A DNA stretch of 64,000 nucleotides from Marchantia polymorpha subsp. ruderalis (Eukaryota; Streptophyta; Marchantiopsida; Marchantiales; Marchantiaceae). Positions 1-13,000 of this stretch are shown here, in pieces; the first letter of the stretch is position 1; every line of letters begins with the position of its first letter. The stretch lies in the NCBI GenBank assembly GCA_037833965.1, contig AP031351.1, positions 28,532,501 through 28,596,500 on the forward strand, given 5' to 3'. The notes under the pieces were generated by a model. It searched no databases. It was not told the origin of the DNA and saw only the letters and a program-made list of their open reading frames with translations. The translations under genes were made by a program, and so were the position numbers.

Positions 1-1999
1 CAGAAGTCTACGATGTTCTTGGAGAATTAAGACATAAATGCTGTTGGAACTGTAACTGTTTTGTTCTTTGAGAGCTAGATACATGGGAAACGATAATACC
101 AGTAAATGGGTCTGTTCGACACACACAAAACATGATGCACATAGAATTCACACGTCGCTTAACCTTTCATCAATCTCAATCCTTATTAAGACTTTAAAAT
201 CTGAACACCGGTATGTAAGAACTGGGCCAATCTTGATTGAGCATGGTGGCAAACAGTGGGCTCCTACAGTAACATCAGACAGGTCCAAACGGGTACAACA
301 TTCTTGCCGGACGCGTTCACAAAAGCGAGAACTGCGCAACTTTGCCAGCATCTCCATACGCGAACAAAAAGTGAAAGCACCTTCCACCCCATAATTTCAG
401 TATGACTTTCAAACTTGAGAGACAGGCCCACATGGAAAAGCGTGTATCAAAAGCCGAAGATAAAAGCAAGATCTAATTGACATCGAATTTGTAGAAGGTC
501 ATTGAAAGCAGAAGGTACGACTTAATGATCAGACTAAGTTCACTACAGAGCGATTGAATCACGTGAGGAACATAGGACTTCTTTTCATACCATGCATTGC
601 TACAACCCGGCTCACAGTATCCCACACTGCGAACCTTTTGCCCTCAGGAGCAAAATGCCTACAGTAAATAAAACGCGCGTGCAAGGCACGAAGGGCGGTA
701 GGCCTTAAGAACATTTCAAGCCCTACGAACGGTTCAGTGATGGCTTCCGAACTACTACTGCAAGCACAAGCTGAAACGTACTCGCTTGAATCTTAACATG
801 CCGAAGGATCCGATTCTATGTTGGATACAAGAAGCTGAGACTAAATGCTGTCAGCTAATTAAAAGCTAGGGGCTGAGTAATGACTCAGGTGCCGAGTAAA
901 AAACAAGAACAAGAAAAGAATGTTTGCTGCATATTCGACAGCAGCGGTAGGGGTAAATCTTAAACTCTGAGTGACCCAATTGGTGATAATAACAAGATAG
1001 GATAGGAGCAGTGAGTACATCTAAGGAACGCATCTAAAATCTGAAACCAACTGGATATGCAATAAATTACAGTGAGTGGACATCTGAAGACCGTAAAAAA
1101 TGGTGCCCGTGGTATGTACAATATGAAAAAGATACAAAAAAAATACAAAAGGCCATAAAGACAAAGAGTATGGCACGCGACCACCAGGTCTAACATCAAC
1201 TTGTGGACAGCTTGTGGACAGGCAAGGGAGACGAACATCATAGGGCACCAAAAGCAGGATGTTGGCCAAGAGGGGAGATGTTACAAACATCTGAAAGCCA
1301 AGAGTCACTTTGCCATCAGGCAGCTCGGGAGCGTCATCAGTGTGTATAGAGGTGCATAAGTTTTAGGCCCCAGATTGCACGAGGTAGGAATATGGATTGC
1401 AAAACGCCTGAGTGAATAATACAAAATCTGGCATCGATAATAAGAAAAGTGGTAACGGTAAGTAGACAACATGAGTAGCTTATGGGGAACGAAAGATGGC
1501 TAGTTAGCGTGTAGAGACAGGTAAACATAGCAGGAACAATTTGCAACCAGTAAGAGATGATACAAACATATGGGGAAAGATTCAAATAATGTAACTTAAG
1601 GCATAATATGGCAGCATGGATCCAGATGATGATATAGAAAAGTTGGTACTATGTTTCGAGTTATTCGATCTTTCGCAAAGTGAGCATACAACATCACGAG
1701 GAGGGATGTTGAAAGCTCTCCAAGTTATTCGATAATAGTTAATCGGAGCAGGTCTGAACACCGAAGAATGTCGCCTTCAGACTACAGACTCGACACAGTG
1801 GCCTAGCATTGCTACCATGAACGTTGAAGGCCACAGTAGTATGCCAAAGAACCATAGATTCTATTATTATCTTCAGTCAATTGGTCTCAAACTTTACTTA
1901 AAGCATGGAAAATGAACCGAAAGGATCATACTCCACATAAAACGGAAGAACAAAACCCTGCGAGAATGAAAAAAGTAGCACAAGTTTTGTGGTACTCAC
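1..1999. other. Intron/3' flank of the TRS33-like gene, no coding exon recognised
   Basis: This stretch lies downstream of the second visible exon of the minus-strand TRAPP gene, whose donor site (GTGAGT read on the minus strand) ends at 1993-1999. I looked for the remaining exons, which should encode the conserved C-terminal half of the Trs33/Bet3 fold, and did not find them. Short open frames exist here (for example minus-strand 148-387 and 960-1308), but none matches a family I know. Most likely this is a long intron continuing past position 1. Confidence 0.5.
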
Positions 2000-3037
2000 C
2001 CGATGATTGGTCTTCAAATTGTCGATCTGCTTCTTGAACACTTCCGCCCAGAAATCTTTACAAATAAATTTAATTGCTTCCAGGTGATCTGCAAAGCGCG
2101 GTCGTTCTTTGGTATACCTTCAAGCACGCAGATGGAAAAGAAAAAAAGGACGGGCTCAATAATGAACCAGCTCTGGCGCGATCCGTATACAAGACCTGAG
2201 ACCATTATGGCTGCAGAACAAGCTACATGTTGTTTGATTGCAGCACAACGATATTGATCAAACAACTTCAACAAATACAACTGCCTCTGAAGTGCCACGT
2301 TGTTCTGAACTGACACTGCTATACAATCACAAATGTATGTGAAGTTGAGAACTTCATAATGAGATTGTGTAAATCCATGGAGAACTTCACATACATTTGT
2401 TGCAAAAGAAATCAGCTTACATAAGCTCATTTCTTCCTTCCATACAAATCTATTCCTCGTATGGACAGGGCATCGCGTGGTCTGGACCCACCACCAAGGT
2501 GTTGCGGAGTTGGTTTCCGCTGGACTCGACTTCTAAAACGAAATTAGCTTGAATAGCAATTGAGCTTGCACACATTCAATTTTCAAAAGAATTAAGGACG
2601 TGAAGGGGGAGTCTGGCAGCGATCAACTTGGCATGTTCTCGTTTGCGAAATGTCATCTCAAGCAAATATCGGGCCAGAGAACGAAATCAGCAGACTGTGA
2701 AGGAGCTTAGTACAGGCCCTCACACTTCTTCAGCCCTAATCTATATGCCGTCCTGAGAGTCCCAACATACTTTACAAATTTCACATTGCGTACTTCACCA
2801 GCTAATGTGTATTACGTAACCCGAGAGCATCGGGTTGAAAAAAATCTCCCTGATCCAACAAAATAAAAGATGCATCTTCCCTTACCTCTCGGCGAGCTGC
2901 AGACCGACTTGGAAACCAATAGCTTCAATGCGCCGTGCAGCAAGCTCGGGCTTGGTCGGATGCAGCCGCATACAGTACGTGTGCACCAGTTCCAGATTCA
3001 CACTATCGATGCAGCTCTCTGCCACCTCCCGCGCCAT
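2000..3037 (-). CDS. TRS33: TRAPP complex subunit 6-like (Trs33/TRAPPC6), 5' part only
   Basis: TRAPP tethers ER- and Golgi-derived vesicles and is a GEF for Rab1/Ypt1-type GTPases; Trs33 is one of its small Bet3-fold subunits. Two exons are visible: exon 1 = 3037-2886 (ATG at 3037, [11 protein letters not shown]..., 50 codons plus two bases) and exon 2 = 2117-2000 ([18 protein letters not shown]...). They join in phase (AG|G = Arg) through a 768-nt GT-AG intron. Diagnostic motifs are [17 protein letters not shown] (residues 31-47) and [20 protein letters not shown], as in plant Trs33. The visible 90 residues are about half the usual length of roughly 170-195. The start is the first Met and fits the plant consensus M-x-R-E-V. 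The 3' exons were not found and probably lie beyond position 1. Confidence 0.9.
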
Positions 3038-3720
3038 TTTTGAGATTCACAACTCGGGCCCGTATTGCGCGACGACGCCCTTGTCAGCTCCCAGCCGAGG
3101 TCACTTACGATACTTGAGGTCGAGCAGCCCCTCAGCGACTACCGGCCTGCTGTGAACTTACACCGACTGAAAAACTCATGGCTCTCATCGATCGCATCGG
3201 ATTCTTCCGCCATGAATCAAAATTCTCCAAATCACATCAGATACGACCGACTGACACGACAAACGACCCGCGTGCGATCCAAACGCTCGCTCGCTCGCTC
3301 GCTCGCTCGACGCAAACCGAATCCTGTATCCGCGCTCCCGATCGACCTAAGTGGCTACGCTACGAGCGATCGGATCTGTCCACGAGCCCGCCCGATCCCC
3401 GCTTCTTGTACTGCGACGGCACAATGCACTGACCCATTCCTGTCGACTCGGGGATGCGCGATCGGCCTCCTCCTGCTGCGTCTGTCTTATCGTCGAAACG
3501 GAACCCCGTTCCCCTCCTCCTCCTTCCAGCTTTAGAGGCATCGGCCCACCTTTCTTCCAGGACCTTAATATAAAATCGTGCCATTCTTTACCCGCCGGAC
3601 CGAGCCCCTTCCTCACGGAGACCCCCTCGTCCGCGTGGTTGTTCTTTCCATCCTCTCCACAAAGCGCCGTCCGGCCCCACTTGGCAGTTGCCCGTCGGCC
3701 TCCCGGCCCCATAAATATAT
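3038..3720 (-). promoter_or_regulatory. GC-rich 5' flank / 5'UTR of TRS33-like gene
   Basis: GC-rich, pyrimidine/CG-tetranucleotide-rich sequence immediately upstream of the TRS33-like start, ending abruptly in AT-rich DNA at about 3720. It contains a (CGCT)n run at 3284-3308. Composition resembles the 5' flanks of the other genes in this window (BET1, PFK). No TATA box could be assigned. A donor-like GTAAGTGACC read on the minus strand near 3105 could mark a 5'UTR intron, but no matching acceptor was secured. Confidence 0.4.
3284..3308. repeat. (CGCT)n microsatellite
   Basis: Six tandem CGCT units in the 5' flank of the TRS33-like gene. Confidence 0.9.
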
Positions 3721-4800
3721 TAAAAAAATATGAATATTACCGGAGAGAGAATGTTTTTCTCGATTTATTGAACCTTATTCTTCGTGTAAAAGGGACTCGG
3801 TTCAGAGGTTTATCTAAATCAGGAGCCGGGGAGGGGGTTTCCAAATTCCATTTATGGAGGGAGGTCTCTTTGCTTAATTTTATTTATTTTCCGGGTTGTG
3901 GGGTTCGTTACCGTTGCCCCATAAATCGCATGGCGGCGTTTCCATTTTCGTGAGAGTCGCGCTAACTCTTTCCGGTTTCGTGGATTCTTATCCTTCTCCG
4001 ACTATTTGGGTACTCTGAACGAACAAATTAATTACTGCTTTAATCCGGCGAATATTTCAATGGCCCGAACGAACCCGTAAATTTCGTCCGAAGAATGAGT
4101 TTTCCGGAAAGATTCTGGCCCCGCCAGTCTTTTCCAGGGACGTGTGTCTATTCTGGATTATACGCGTGTGCCGGCAGGTGTAACTGCGAAGTGCTTGTTA
4201 TATTTTGCTTGCCAGAATATGAAAAATATCAAACCTTGTGAACATAACCCATGATTTTTTTTTTTGGGTATGTTCTAAAATAATGAATTTGCAATGGAAG
4301 CCCGATAGGAGGATTAATTTTAGGCTCAACTTTTCTTCCGACGCTCAATTTGTTCTTGCTGCGCTGGTGACAACTTTGTCTGGCACCAGCACATCTGCGT
4401 CAGAGCTCACCTGCTTGCAAATTGGAGATCGTTTTCACGGGCAGAGACTCCTGGTTACATAAAAAAATTAACCTCTTCCTAATAGAGGGCGTCCCCATCC
4501 ACAGCAAGCAAACCTCATCCGAGTGACCGAGCCTTCACGCTCGAGCTGACACTAGGCGGCACTTTCTGTCACTGTCAGTGGGTGCCAATTACTTGGAGCG
4601 AGACATCTTTTCTTCTTGGACTCGATGTATTGTTCATTCTCTTTGTAATCCGATGAGGTACTCTGCTGTTCCTTACTGCGTTCGCAGTTTCACTGACCTC
4701 GGTCACGATGTGACGTACCATGGTTGTGAAGCGACGGCGTAGATATTGCTGATAAAGTTGTAGGCAGTGATTGAGAGTGTTGTGCACAACGTTCTTGTGA
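3721..4800. other. Intergenic, nothing assigned
   Basis: Mixed-composition spacer between the TRS33-like 5' flank and the tRNA-like element. Several short open frames occur but none has a recognisable domain or plausible splice partners. Confidence 0.5.
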
Positions 4801-4920
4801 GCCGACCTAGCTCAGTGGTAGAGCGCGTGGCTTCAAACCATGGTCGTGGTCGTGGGTTCGATCTCAATGTGCATGAAATCCTACATGCCCCGACCGTGGG
4901 GACCGAACCCACGGTCGGCA
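4801..4920 (+). other. tRNA-like fold-back (degenerate tRNA or tRNA-derived repeat)
   Basis: Positions 4801-4807 (GCCGACC) followed by TA and a perfect D-arm GCTCAGTGGTAGAGC (A-box-like) start a tRNA-like body. An anticodon arm follows (CGTGG, loop CTTCAAA, CCATG); the anticodon position reads UCA, which would pair with UGA. A first T-loop motif GTGGGTTCGATCTC then diverges. At 4890-4918 an 11-bp perfect inverted repeat (CCGACCGTGGG / CCCACGGTCGG, loop of 7) carries an inverted second T-arm. The last GGTCGGC (4913-4919) is exactly complementary to the 5' acceptor half. A normal 72-76 nt tRNA does not fit, so it is more likely a rearranged tRNA pseudogene or SINE head than a working tRNA. Confidence 0.6.
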
Positions 4921-5039
4921 CACGTAGACTTCCATCCATACTGAAAGCCAATGTCAAACTCGTTGTTGATGACTTGTGGTCACATATATTCTGCTTGTGC
5001 CCGTTCATTTTTACATTCATGGGTAGCCTATTCTGTACT

Positions 5040-7500
5040 CTTTAATTTTTGTATGGGCTTTTAAATTGCAAACGAGTTGTAAGTGTTTGTAAGTAAGATA
5101 ATTTGTGTTCGATTGTGGACAATGAGAGGTCCGATGAGAATTTATTGCTAAGCTAGGCATCGAGACACACTTCTAAAACGATCGCTAGACGGACAAACTA
5201 TTTTTTACTGTCATAGGTAACACAAGTTTAGCGCCATGCCATCCAATTGGATAGAATCTTCTTTGAGGAGCTTAAGGTATGAGATGATTTTTCAGTATGG
5301 TTGAAGATCATTTTTTGATATTTTAGATAAACGTAACAAAATCCATAGAAGAAATTCAAATCTACATGTTCTTTATATGTAGCCATTGGCATGATGGTTT
5401 GAGCTATCGATTTTTTAATATACCGATTTGAATTTTAATCTCTGAGGTGTAGTTTATAATGAATTTTCTTTCTTTTCCATCTAATATCAACATTTAAATT
5501 ATTATCAGACGATTTTTTTGCTTAATGTCTGAACGTTATTTCGTTTGAATCGCATCAGTAAAACCATTGGTTTTGGTGTTATTTAAAAGTAGTGATAATG
5601 TACATTTAAGATTTACAAAACACATCTATGATCATCACAAGTATATATTTGTAAATAGCAATAATTTTATTGGTTATTCAAATTTTGAATTGTAACTAAG
5701 ATATTGTAAAAAATTCCAAGTAGTAAATGAATCCATTATTTCAACTCTAAAATTATCATAAATTCAAAATTTTATTATGTTTGAGGCATTAAAATTTTAT
5801 ATATATTAAAGAAGTAATTTTATTATACAATTTACTCCAAAATAATAAAAATAATTTTTTGATAAATATATAATTAACATACTAAAAAAAACTAAACCAA
5901 AACTATTGGAAATATATGGCTAAAAACTAAATAGTAATAAAAATTTTGAATTTTATTTTTTATTTTTTTAATTAAAATTTGTGAGTTAACTTGTTATTAA
6001 TGGTGATCAATTTTAATATCATTTTCTCAGATTATGTTAATTTAATATCGGAATTTTAAAAGATATAAATTAGTATAAAAATTCATACTTATCTAATAAC
6101 TATAAACTCATTTTTATATACTTGATAATAAGTATATCAAATTTCACAAAAAATATGACAAATATTTGTATTCTACTGAATATATACTTTTGCACATTTT
6201 AATGATGCATGAATTTATCAAACTTTACTGTGCAGTTTTATATCATGAATAAATTATTTAGTTTAATTTTTGTTTTTCACATCTATAAATTAGTTTGATG
6301 TATTGATAAATGAAAAAAAATTAATCTTTTATATATGAAGAGTTGGAGGTTGAAAAAAATTATATTGAAAAAAATTGTGATTTAAATATGTATCAAATGA
6401 AAAAAAAGTAATTTACTTGATTCTAATCAATTTATGGTATGAAATTCTGCATTTGTTGCATAAGTTTAAATTTTCCTTACATACTTTGATAATATATTGG
6501 GGAAAATAATAATAATGCATGACATATATGTATGTTTTTTTATATTCAAATTTCCATGCATAATAACATCTTATATATTAATGAATGATCATATAAATTG
6601 AATGTAACTAAGTTCATACATGAGATTTTAGATTCATTGTTTGTTCAAATATAATGATGGAGTAAGTAGTTATGCTTTTTGGTTATATTGTATTTGTAAA
6701 TACAAAGATTGTCATTTTAATTATATTAAAAGAATAACACATATCATGTGCACAACTCTAAAAACATTAACATCTCTGAAATGATTTTTTGTATAATTTA
6801 ACATGCAAGTATATTGAAGTTTGTTAGATATATTTTTAAGAAAACAAATTATACAAGATATTATTTTGCCACTTGTGATAATTGATGCATCAAGATCCAT
6901 ATTATTTGTAAACAAGATTTACATGCAAGATTTATTTGACATAACAATTTTTACTTGATTATTGTTACCAAGCATGCTGTTATATACCAACATAATTCAT
7001 GATAAGTTAACTTTCTATTATGATCTGGAAAAAATCAACATTTTGTTGCAAATTATAAATAAAATTAAATCCAACGTATAACTCATGACATTTGTTTGAA
7101 AAATTTATATTTTGAAAGGAAATTTCCTATGGAGCAAAAAGAACTATTGAATCTTTCTACACATTAAAATTTTAGAATTAATCTTCAAAGTCTTGGTCAA
7201 GTGTGAAAGATGCAAATGAACTTTCATCTAACAAATCATATCCTCAACCCTAAACCCTGATCTGGAAATCATATCAGATCATTATAACTCTTCGATTTTC
7301 AGATTATATGTCTTACTACATCTATATTATATAAATATGAGTGCATAATTTCACTGATTGTCTCACATGTGTTTGGTATAAGATTCAGGGTTTCTATTAT
7401 TCACAATAATGCCTAAACCGAAATCTGTTCATACACACCACTTGTTATGCATGTGAGATGTGTTGGCATTTGTTCAACCATATACCGTAGCCCCGTGGGG
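5040..7500. other. AT-rich intergenic desert
   Basis: About 2.4 kb of strongly AT-rich DNA, full of A/T runs, with a sharp composition change on both sides. No open frame longer than about 65 codons, no RNA gene, no clear terminal repeats and no plastid or mitochondrial gene fragment that I can recognise. It separates the tRNA-like element from the GC-rich 5' flank of the SNARE gene. Confidence 0.6.
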
Positions 7501-8256
7501 AACATTAGTCTCGACAGCAGAAAGTATGAATCCTTTTAATGGCGCGCAATCCAACCGGTAGCGCAAAGCGTACGAGGCTCGAGGGTACGATAAACCTTTG
7601 GGGCTGGAAAGTACACGCCGGTACATGTTCGGAATAACGCTACCGCACTAGCGGTCCTCACTTTACAACACGATGCACCGGAAAGCAAGACGGAAGGGGA
7701 CGGACGGCGCTCGCGTTACAAGAGCACGATGGGCCAAGGCCGCGTACGGAGGAGAAGTGGACTGATTGTCGTGGTAGAGAGTTACGGCCCACGGCGTGCG
7801 CGCTCGATGGCGTACGTGGTTGCCGGACGCAAGCGTGCAGCGAGAGGACCAATCAGGCAAAGAAGGCCAGGCAACGGGACGGGAAGAGGAGCTCGATCGT
7901 ATTTGGCTCGCGAGGCGCGGCCACTCTCTCGCACTGTTCGAGCTGTGGCTCCATCGCTGCTGCTGCTGCTGCTTCTTCCTCCTCTTCTTCTTCATAATCT
8001 GCGGAGTCAAGAATCGTGATTCGGATTCTTCGACGCGGTTCTTAAATGATTTCGGATATCGAGGACTCAGTGCAGCGCGGAGGCGAAGGCCGAGCGAGGG
8101 CGTCCGGCGAATTCGGCTCGGTGACGATGCGAAGTGGTCAAATTTGAGCAGATCTGGTGGTCGGTTTTGTGGTATGTCCGCCTGAGAGTGCAGGAGGCAT
8201 TCTGAGAGCTCCACTCTGTCGGGTTGGCGTCACATGCGGGAGGACGGCCGCGAATC
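7501..8256 (+). promoter_or_regulatory. GC-rich 5' flank / 5'UTR of the Bet1-like SNARE
   Basis: GC content jumps at about 7490. The stretch holds CTG/CTT-type pyrimidine runs (7955-8000) and continues without a clear TATA box to the start codon at 8257. Open frames on both strands here (for example 7663-8214 minus) are low-complexity and overlap one another, as expected by chance in GC-rich DNA. Confidence 0.45.
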
Positions 8257-10066
8257 ATGATGAACACTCGCCGGTGCGTGTTGATTTTGCGGGCGTCGAC
8301 TTTTGTTTGTGGGAGCTTGGTGTCGCGGATCCGCGTAGGATGCGTCTATGATCAGTCTTGGAATTTTGTGACGAATTTTTACATCGGGAATTATGCGACG
8401 ATTGTTTTCTCTTGTGTGTTTGCGTAATGTCTGAATTCCCGGACGAGGCGTCCGAATGGGTTCAAATATCATAATCTTTGAGAAAGTTCACCCCTGTCTT
8501 GCTCTGAAAAATTTTGCCTCTCAGGTTAGGTTAAGTTGCCTATGTTCTTGACCAGTAGAACGCTGCCTCGTGGATTGCCGAGCTATTAGCGTATGTTGTA
8601 GTAGAGGGTATAGTTGAAGAATTCAAAGCTCTATGTATCTGCCGATGAGTCATGGAGCTGCGTCCCATCTTAGATTGATTTTGCAAGCACAGTTTGGAAG
8701 GTGTTTTCTTCCAAGAAGTAGGACATGTCGATCTGCTCAATTGGTCCTCTTTTGAGTGCTATTCTCTGTGTCTGGCTTGCTGCATATTTTCATAATCTTG
8801 GCCTTTCGGAAATACTGCACTCTGGCTACGTTTCCTGTTTTATCGTTCTGGTCTTGGAGACTTTGTTCGCGGGAGTGATTAGTGGCCGGTCTTTCCTGCT
8901 TCTTGTCCTGCTCTTGGGTTCGGGCAATTCTTCACGGTACAGAGTAGTTCTCAGTACCCTTCTCCTTGTCATGGCTCTAAGAGTGTACGAATGTTTGGTA
9001 TGTAAACTGTTTATGGTGACATTTTCCATGCAGAGATTACCGCAATCGCAATTCTCTGTTCGACAGTTTGGAGGAAGGTGGCTTGAGACCAGCTTCCTCA
9101 TACTCGACCAGCGAAATTGCAGAACAGGAGAATGACCGGGGAATAGATGATCTCAGTGATAGAGTGAACGTGCTGAAGAGGGTGAGCATCAGACATATTT
9201 TCCTAGGGTTCCAATGTAGTAGAGTTGTGTTTTCAGGCCGACTTTGTACGGTTATTTTCCTTTGCATCTCGTAATAAATTATATCAAGTTTGCGTCGGTA
9301 TGCTTCACAGTGACTTACTTGCTGGGCTCGTTCTTATGAATCCTGTTTGTTGAAAATATTCAGTTCTCTAAAATGTTGGGGTATTTGTGTAGCTGACATC
9401 TGATATCCATGGCGAGGTGGATACTCACAATCGGCTGCTGGAGCGCATGGTATATTTCGCCATATCAACTTTGACTTACTCGTATACTACGATGAGTATT
9501 TTGTATAATAGAACTATTTAGAACCGTGAGAGGATGATTGCTGGATCACAATGCATAACGGGAGGTCTTTGTATCGTCGTTCTCATTTTGGCCCAGACAT
9601 TTATCCTTTGTTAAGTAGGCGATTTGTTTCAGATGCAGTCGTTGCGTTTCCCGACAGGAAGGGTTGAGTGCTGAGGCTTGGTGCAGCTTGGACTCTGTTG
9701 AGTGGACATGCAAATTCGGCTAACTCGACCCTATCAACTGCAGAAGCTTGTGATTAGGGTTTGAGCTCATCAAAAAGAGATTATGCTCTTGGTTGGTTTC
9801 AGGAACAAGATATGGATTCTTCAAGAGGAATGCTCTCTGGAACAATGGATCGCTTCACAAGGGTGAGTCCTACGTAGCAATTGAGTGTTCGTTTCTATCT
9901 GAGTTGAAGGACTGATTCTGAATGTACTTGGACAGTGTCAGGATTCTTATTTGTTCTTGGTGGCTGTCTTTTGCAGGTCTTCGAAACGAAGTCAGGGAGA
10001 AACGTTGTCACTATAGTTGGATCTTTGGTGATTGTGTTTCTTCTAGTTTACTACTTGACAAAGTGA
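8257..10066 (+). CDS. BET1: Bet1-like Qc-SNARE (BS14/BET11 type)
   Basis: Five exons: 8257-8273, 9034-9181, 9393-9449, 9803-9862, 9977-10066; 123 residues. The product is a tail-anchored SNARE for ER-Golgi vesicle fusion, the process that TRAPP also serves. The N-terminus (MMNTRRDYRNRNSLFD) and the EEGGLRPASSYS motif match plant Bet1/BS14 proteins. The SNARE helix runs from about residue 40 to 93 (DRVNVLKR, DIHGEVDTHNRLLERM). A C-terminal hydrophobic anchor follows (about 104-121, VVTIVGSLVIVFLLVYYL), ending TK-stop. The residue aligned with the usual central glutamine is His67 (DTHNR), as in Arabidopsis BET11/12. All introns are GT-AG and phases close exactly. Two Met codons start exon 1; the second could be the true start. 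Confidence 0.93.
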
Positions 10067-13000
10067 AAAGGGAGTCCCATTGGTTTGTGTTATTATAACA
10101 GGTATGTCGATGAAGCCTTGTATCCACTCAAATCATATATAAAATCCGCATGTAGAATTGTTCATCAATCGAGCTGTCTAATATGATACTATTATTATAA
10201 TCACTTATCAGTCAAAATCCTGATGTGATGACGATTATCAGTCAAAATCCTGTAATTCAGGTTTTGTGGATTAGAACTTATAGTAATGGACTACTTAGTG
10301 CTAATATCAAGGCACGGGTCAGTGGCAGCTTCAATGTGCTCGAGTTATGGTCATAGAAATGTTAACCGTAGAAACGATCTCTGTCGATTCTGTTGGGGTT
10401 AAGGTGGCTACGTTTTGTCTTTTTCCGCCTCCCTCTTTACCCATATCAGTTCTTCACTAGCACCGTTCAGCCACACCACGGTGTCTATGGTCTTTAGGCT
10501 GTGACAGGAAAATGTTAATGATCATAGTTTATTTGGGTTAAGGTGGGCATACAAGGGACTCATGGAGCAGTCTTCTATTTACTTTTTTATATGGATACGT
10601 GGAGAGGGGATATCTACTACCTTCAAGGTTACAGAACAAGCTTCATTGTCATGGAGGAGTCCGAGGTTTCAAAGGAACCTTTCAGATCTCTGAATCTGCT
10701 ATGAGTTCGGAGGTGATTTGTACTTCTGGTCTTGAGCTAGATAAGGAGAAGACTAATAATCTGCTTGAACAAATGTTCAAGCCGGGTCATGTCCAGAAAG
10801 ATGGGGTTTTGTAATTAAGTTGATTATGTGAGGGATAAAGATTTTCACTTTGCGGGGTATTTCTTGTATCAAGTTATATGGATTATTCATATTTGTGGAC
10901 TGACGTGCTGAAAGTGGGCAGACCACTCAGTCGTCAGTCTCTGTCACTTCTTTTTGGTTGCCTACCTGATCGTGACAAGTGTATTTAGAGATTTGATTGC
11001 GCTCTTTGTCCTTAGATAGTTTAGGTGGTCCGAAAAGGTTTGCCTAGCACATGGATGTGGATCAACCGGTCAATAAGCAATCATTGTAAAGTTCGTAGAT
11101 GAATTCTCGTCTGCCACAAGATGCCACAAGGCATCATAAGAGTTTGCAGCAAAAGTCCACCAGTCGAATTGCGGTGATGGTAGCTTCATAAAAAAATCTT
11201 CCAGACTTTTGGAAGTCCAAGAAGAAGGAAGGTTTGTGCTAGACTTCGAAATGTACACGCAGTTTGGGCTGTCTATAAATCTGAAGTGCCTAAAGAGCGC
11301 TCTTAGTTTTGAGGAACTTCATTGACTAAGTTTCCACCGTGTTGTTGTCCTTTATCTTAGTGAAAATTTTGACCTTCTGGAAAACGATCGCGTGTGCTTA
11401 TACCTGTCATCTGGAATATGGTGCAGGGAACTTGTTTCTGTAGGGCTGCTTTTAGCCACAACGGCAGTAACAATGAATTGATGTGTGAACAAAGTACCTA
11501 CTTAAAGGGCAGAACTTTGGAGTACATCTACATGCGTTGGCAATAGATATGAAAGATCAATTAATTATCTGCTGATTTCATTTCTTCCTAACCACTGACT
11601 CACCGTACCGTCGTCACTCAGTGTGATCGAAGATTGATGGTTACTAGGAGCGATACAAGAACAAGTGACGATATGTAGGCTAATTTTGGCAATGTCAGTT
11701 GAACCACGTTCCAAAGGGACGGTGTTGAGATTTCTACTGTAGGTGCGTATGTGTTTCGGCCGCTGATGTACCCGATGTCCGTTCTTAATGTAAAACGGAA
11801 ACAAACGACTTAATATTATTACAGAAGTCAAATGCTCATCATACTAAAAAGCAGGGAATATTAAGTTGATCGCCTTAGGCCGCCAATTATTTTACTCCCT
11901 TTTGGACGGACATCTACTATCACGAGGTATCTTGTTGTCGAAAGCTGAAATGTTGTGAGACCTTTTTGAACCAATTTGTTGTATTTGATTATAAAGATAT
12001 GTTCCGAGACTGGCGTTGGTCGACCCGATAATGCTACAGAAAGAATTTCCTTATCTTCGAATGCTCCTCCCATTGTACCCCTCGTGCCGAATCGCTATTT
12101 TTGTACATTGGTCGGCCTTGCATAATATTTCTCCATGTATAGTACAGCTTTTTTCTCAATGGTTACCTCGTTGTCTAGATTTATACAACCAGTAGATTGG
12201 TAATTATGTTAGAAGATTGTCTTGTACATATCATGTGACCATACTCTGCCGCACCTGTGGGGTACGTCGGACTGTCTTGACGTTCCTTGACGAATTTCAT
12301 GATTATCTCAGCATCAGGGGCATTGTAGGTTGTGCCAAATGATCTTGAAAGTGATCTTAGAGAGATGTCTAAAAATGATAATTAGGCTTCCTCCTTACGC
12401 AAGTCTTCTTATGATTGACCGAATCCACCAAATGTCCTGTTTCAAACTTTTTCACTGTGTTAGTACTAAATTGACAAGTTTTCAATGAAACCGGAATACA
12501 AGACCATTCGAAATCAGTGCTCATCACAATCACCGAATAACTTGAAAATAGTTTCTTCAACGGACGTTCTTGACTGTCAAATCCTTGACAGTTTGTATAT
12601 TTCATGTACTGAAATGGACACCCATTTATTCATACTTAAAACAATCTGTGACATTCTGGTCTTCACTATGACTGCATGGTTCGTTCTTGGACAAGTCAGT
12701 TGCAGTGTACGTAAAACTTTTTTTTCAAGTTCACATCTCATTACGAACACACACAATTATAAATAGAAGAAGAAGAAGAAGTTATCCCAGCATAAGAAAG
12801 TATCGTGCATTGATCAACTAACCTCACAGAAACATATGTAATTCTTAGTTCATATTACGAATCATATTTGTAATAGCCACCGCAGCGGACGAAATGGTGA
12901 CTAGAAATTCAAAATCTAGAAAAGCTTTTTTAGTGCCCGGGTTAGGACGGTGTGGTCACAAGTGAGGATTATGAGACCTAGGTTTACCCGTGCAAGCAAT

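Noticed and set aside
2014-2430. 138-codon minus-strand frame
   Set aside because: It spans TRS33 exon 2 and its intron in the same region; only 2000-2117 is homologous, the rest is intron.
8725-9135. 136-codon plus-strand frame with hydrophobic N-terminus
   Set aside because: It runs through the intron into exon 2 of the Bet1-like gene in a different frame; the SNARE frame is the homologous one.
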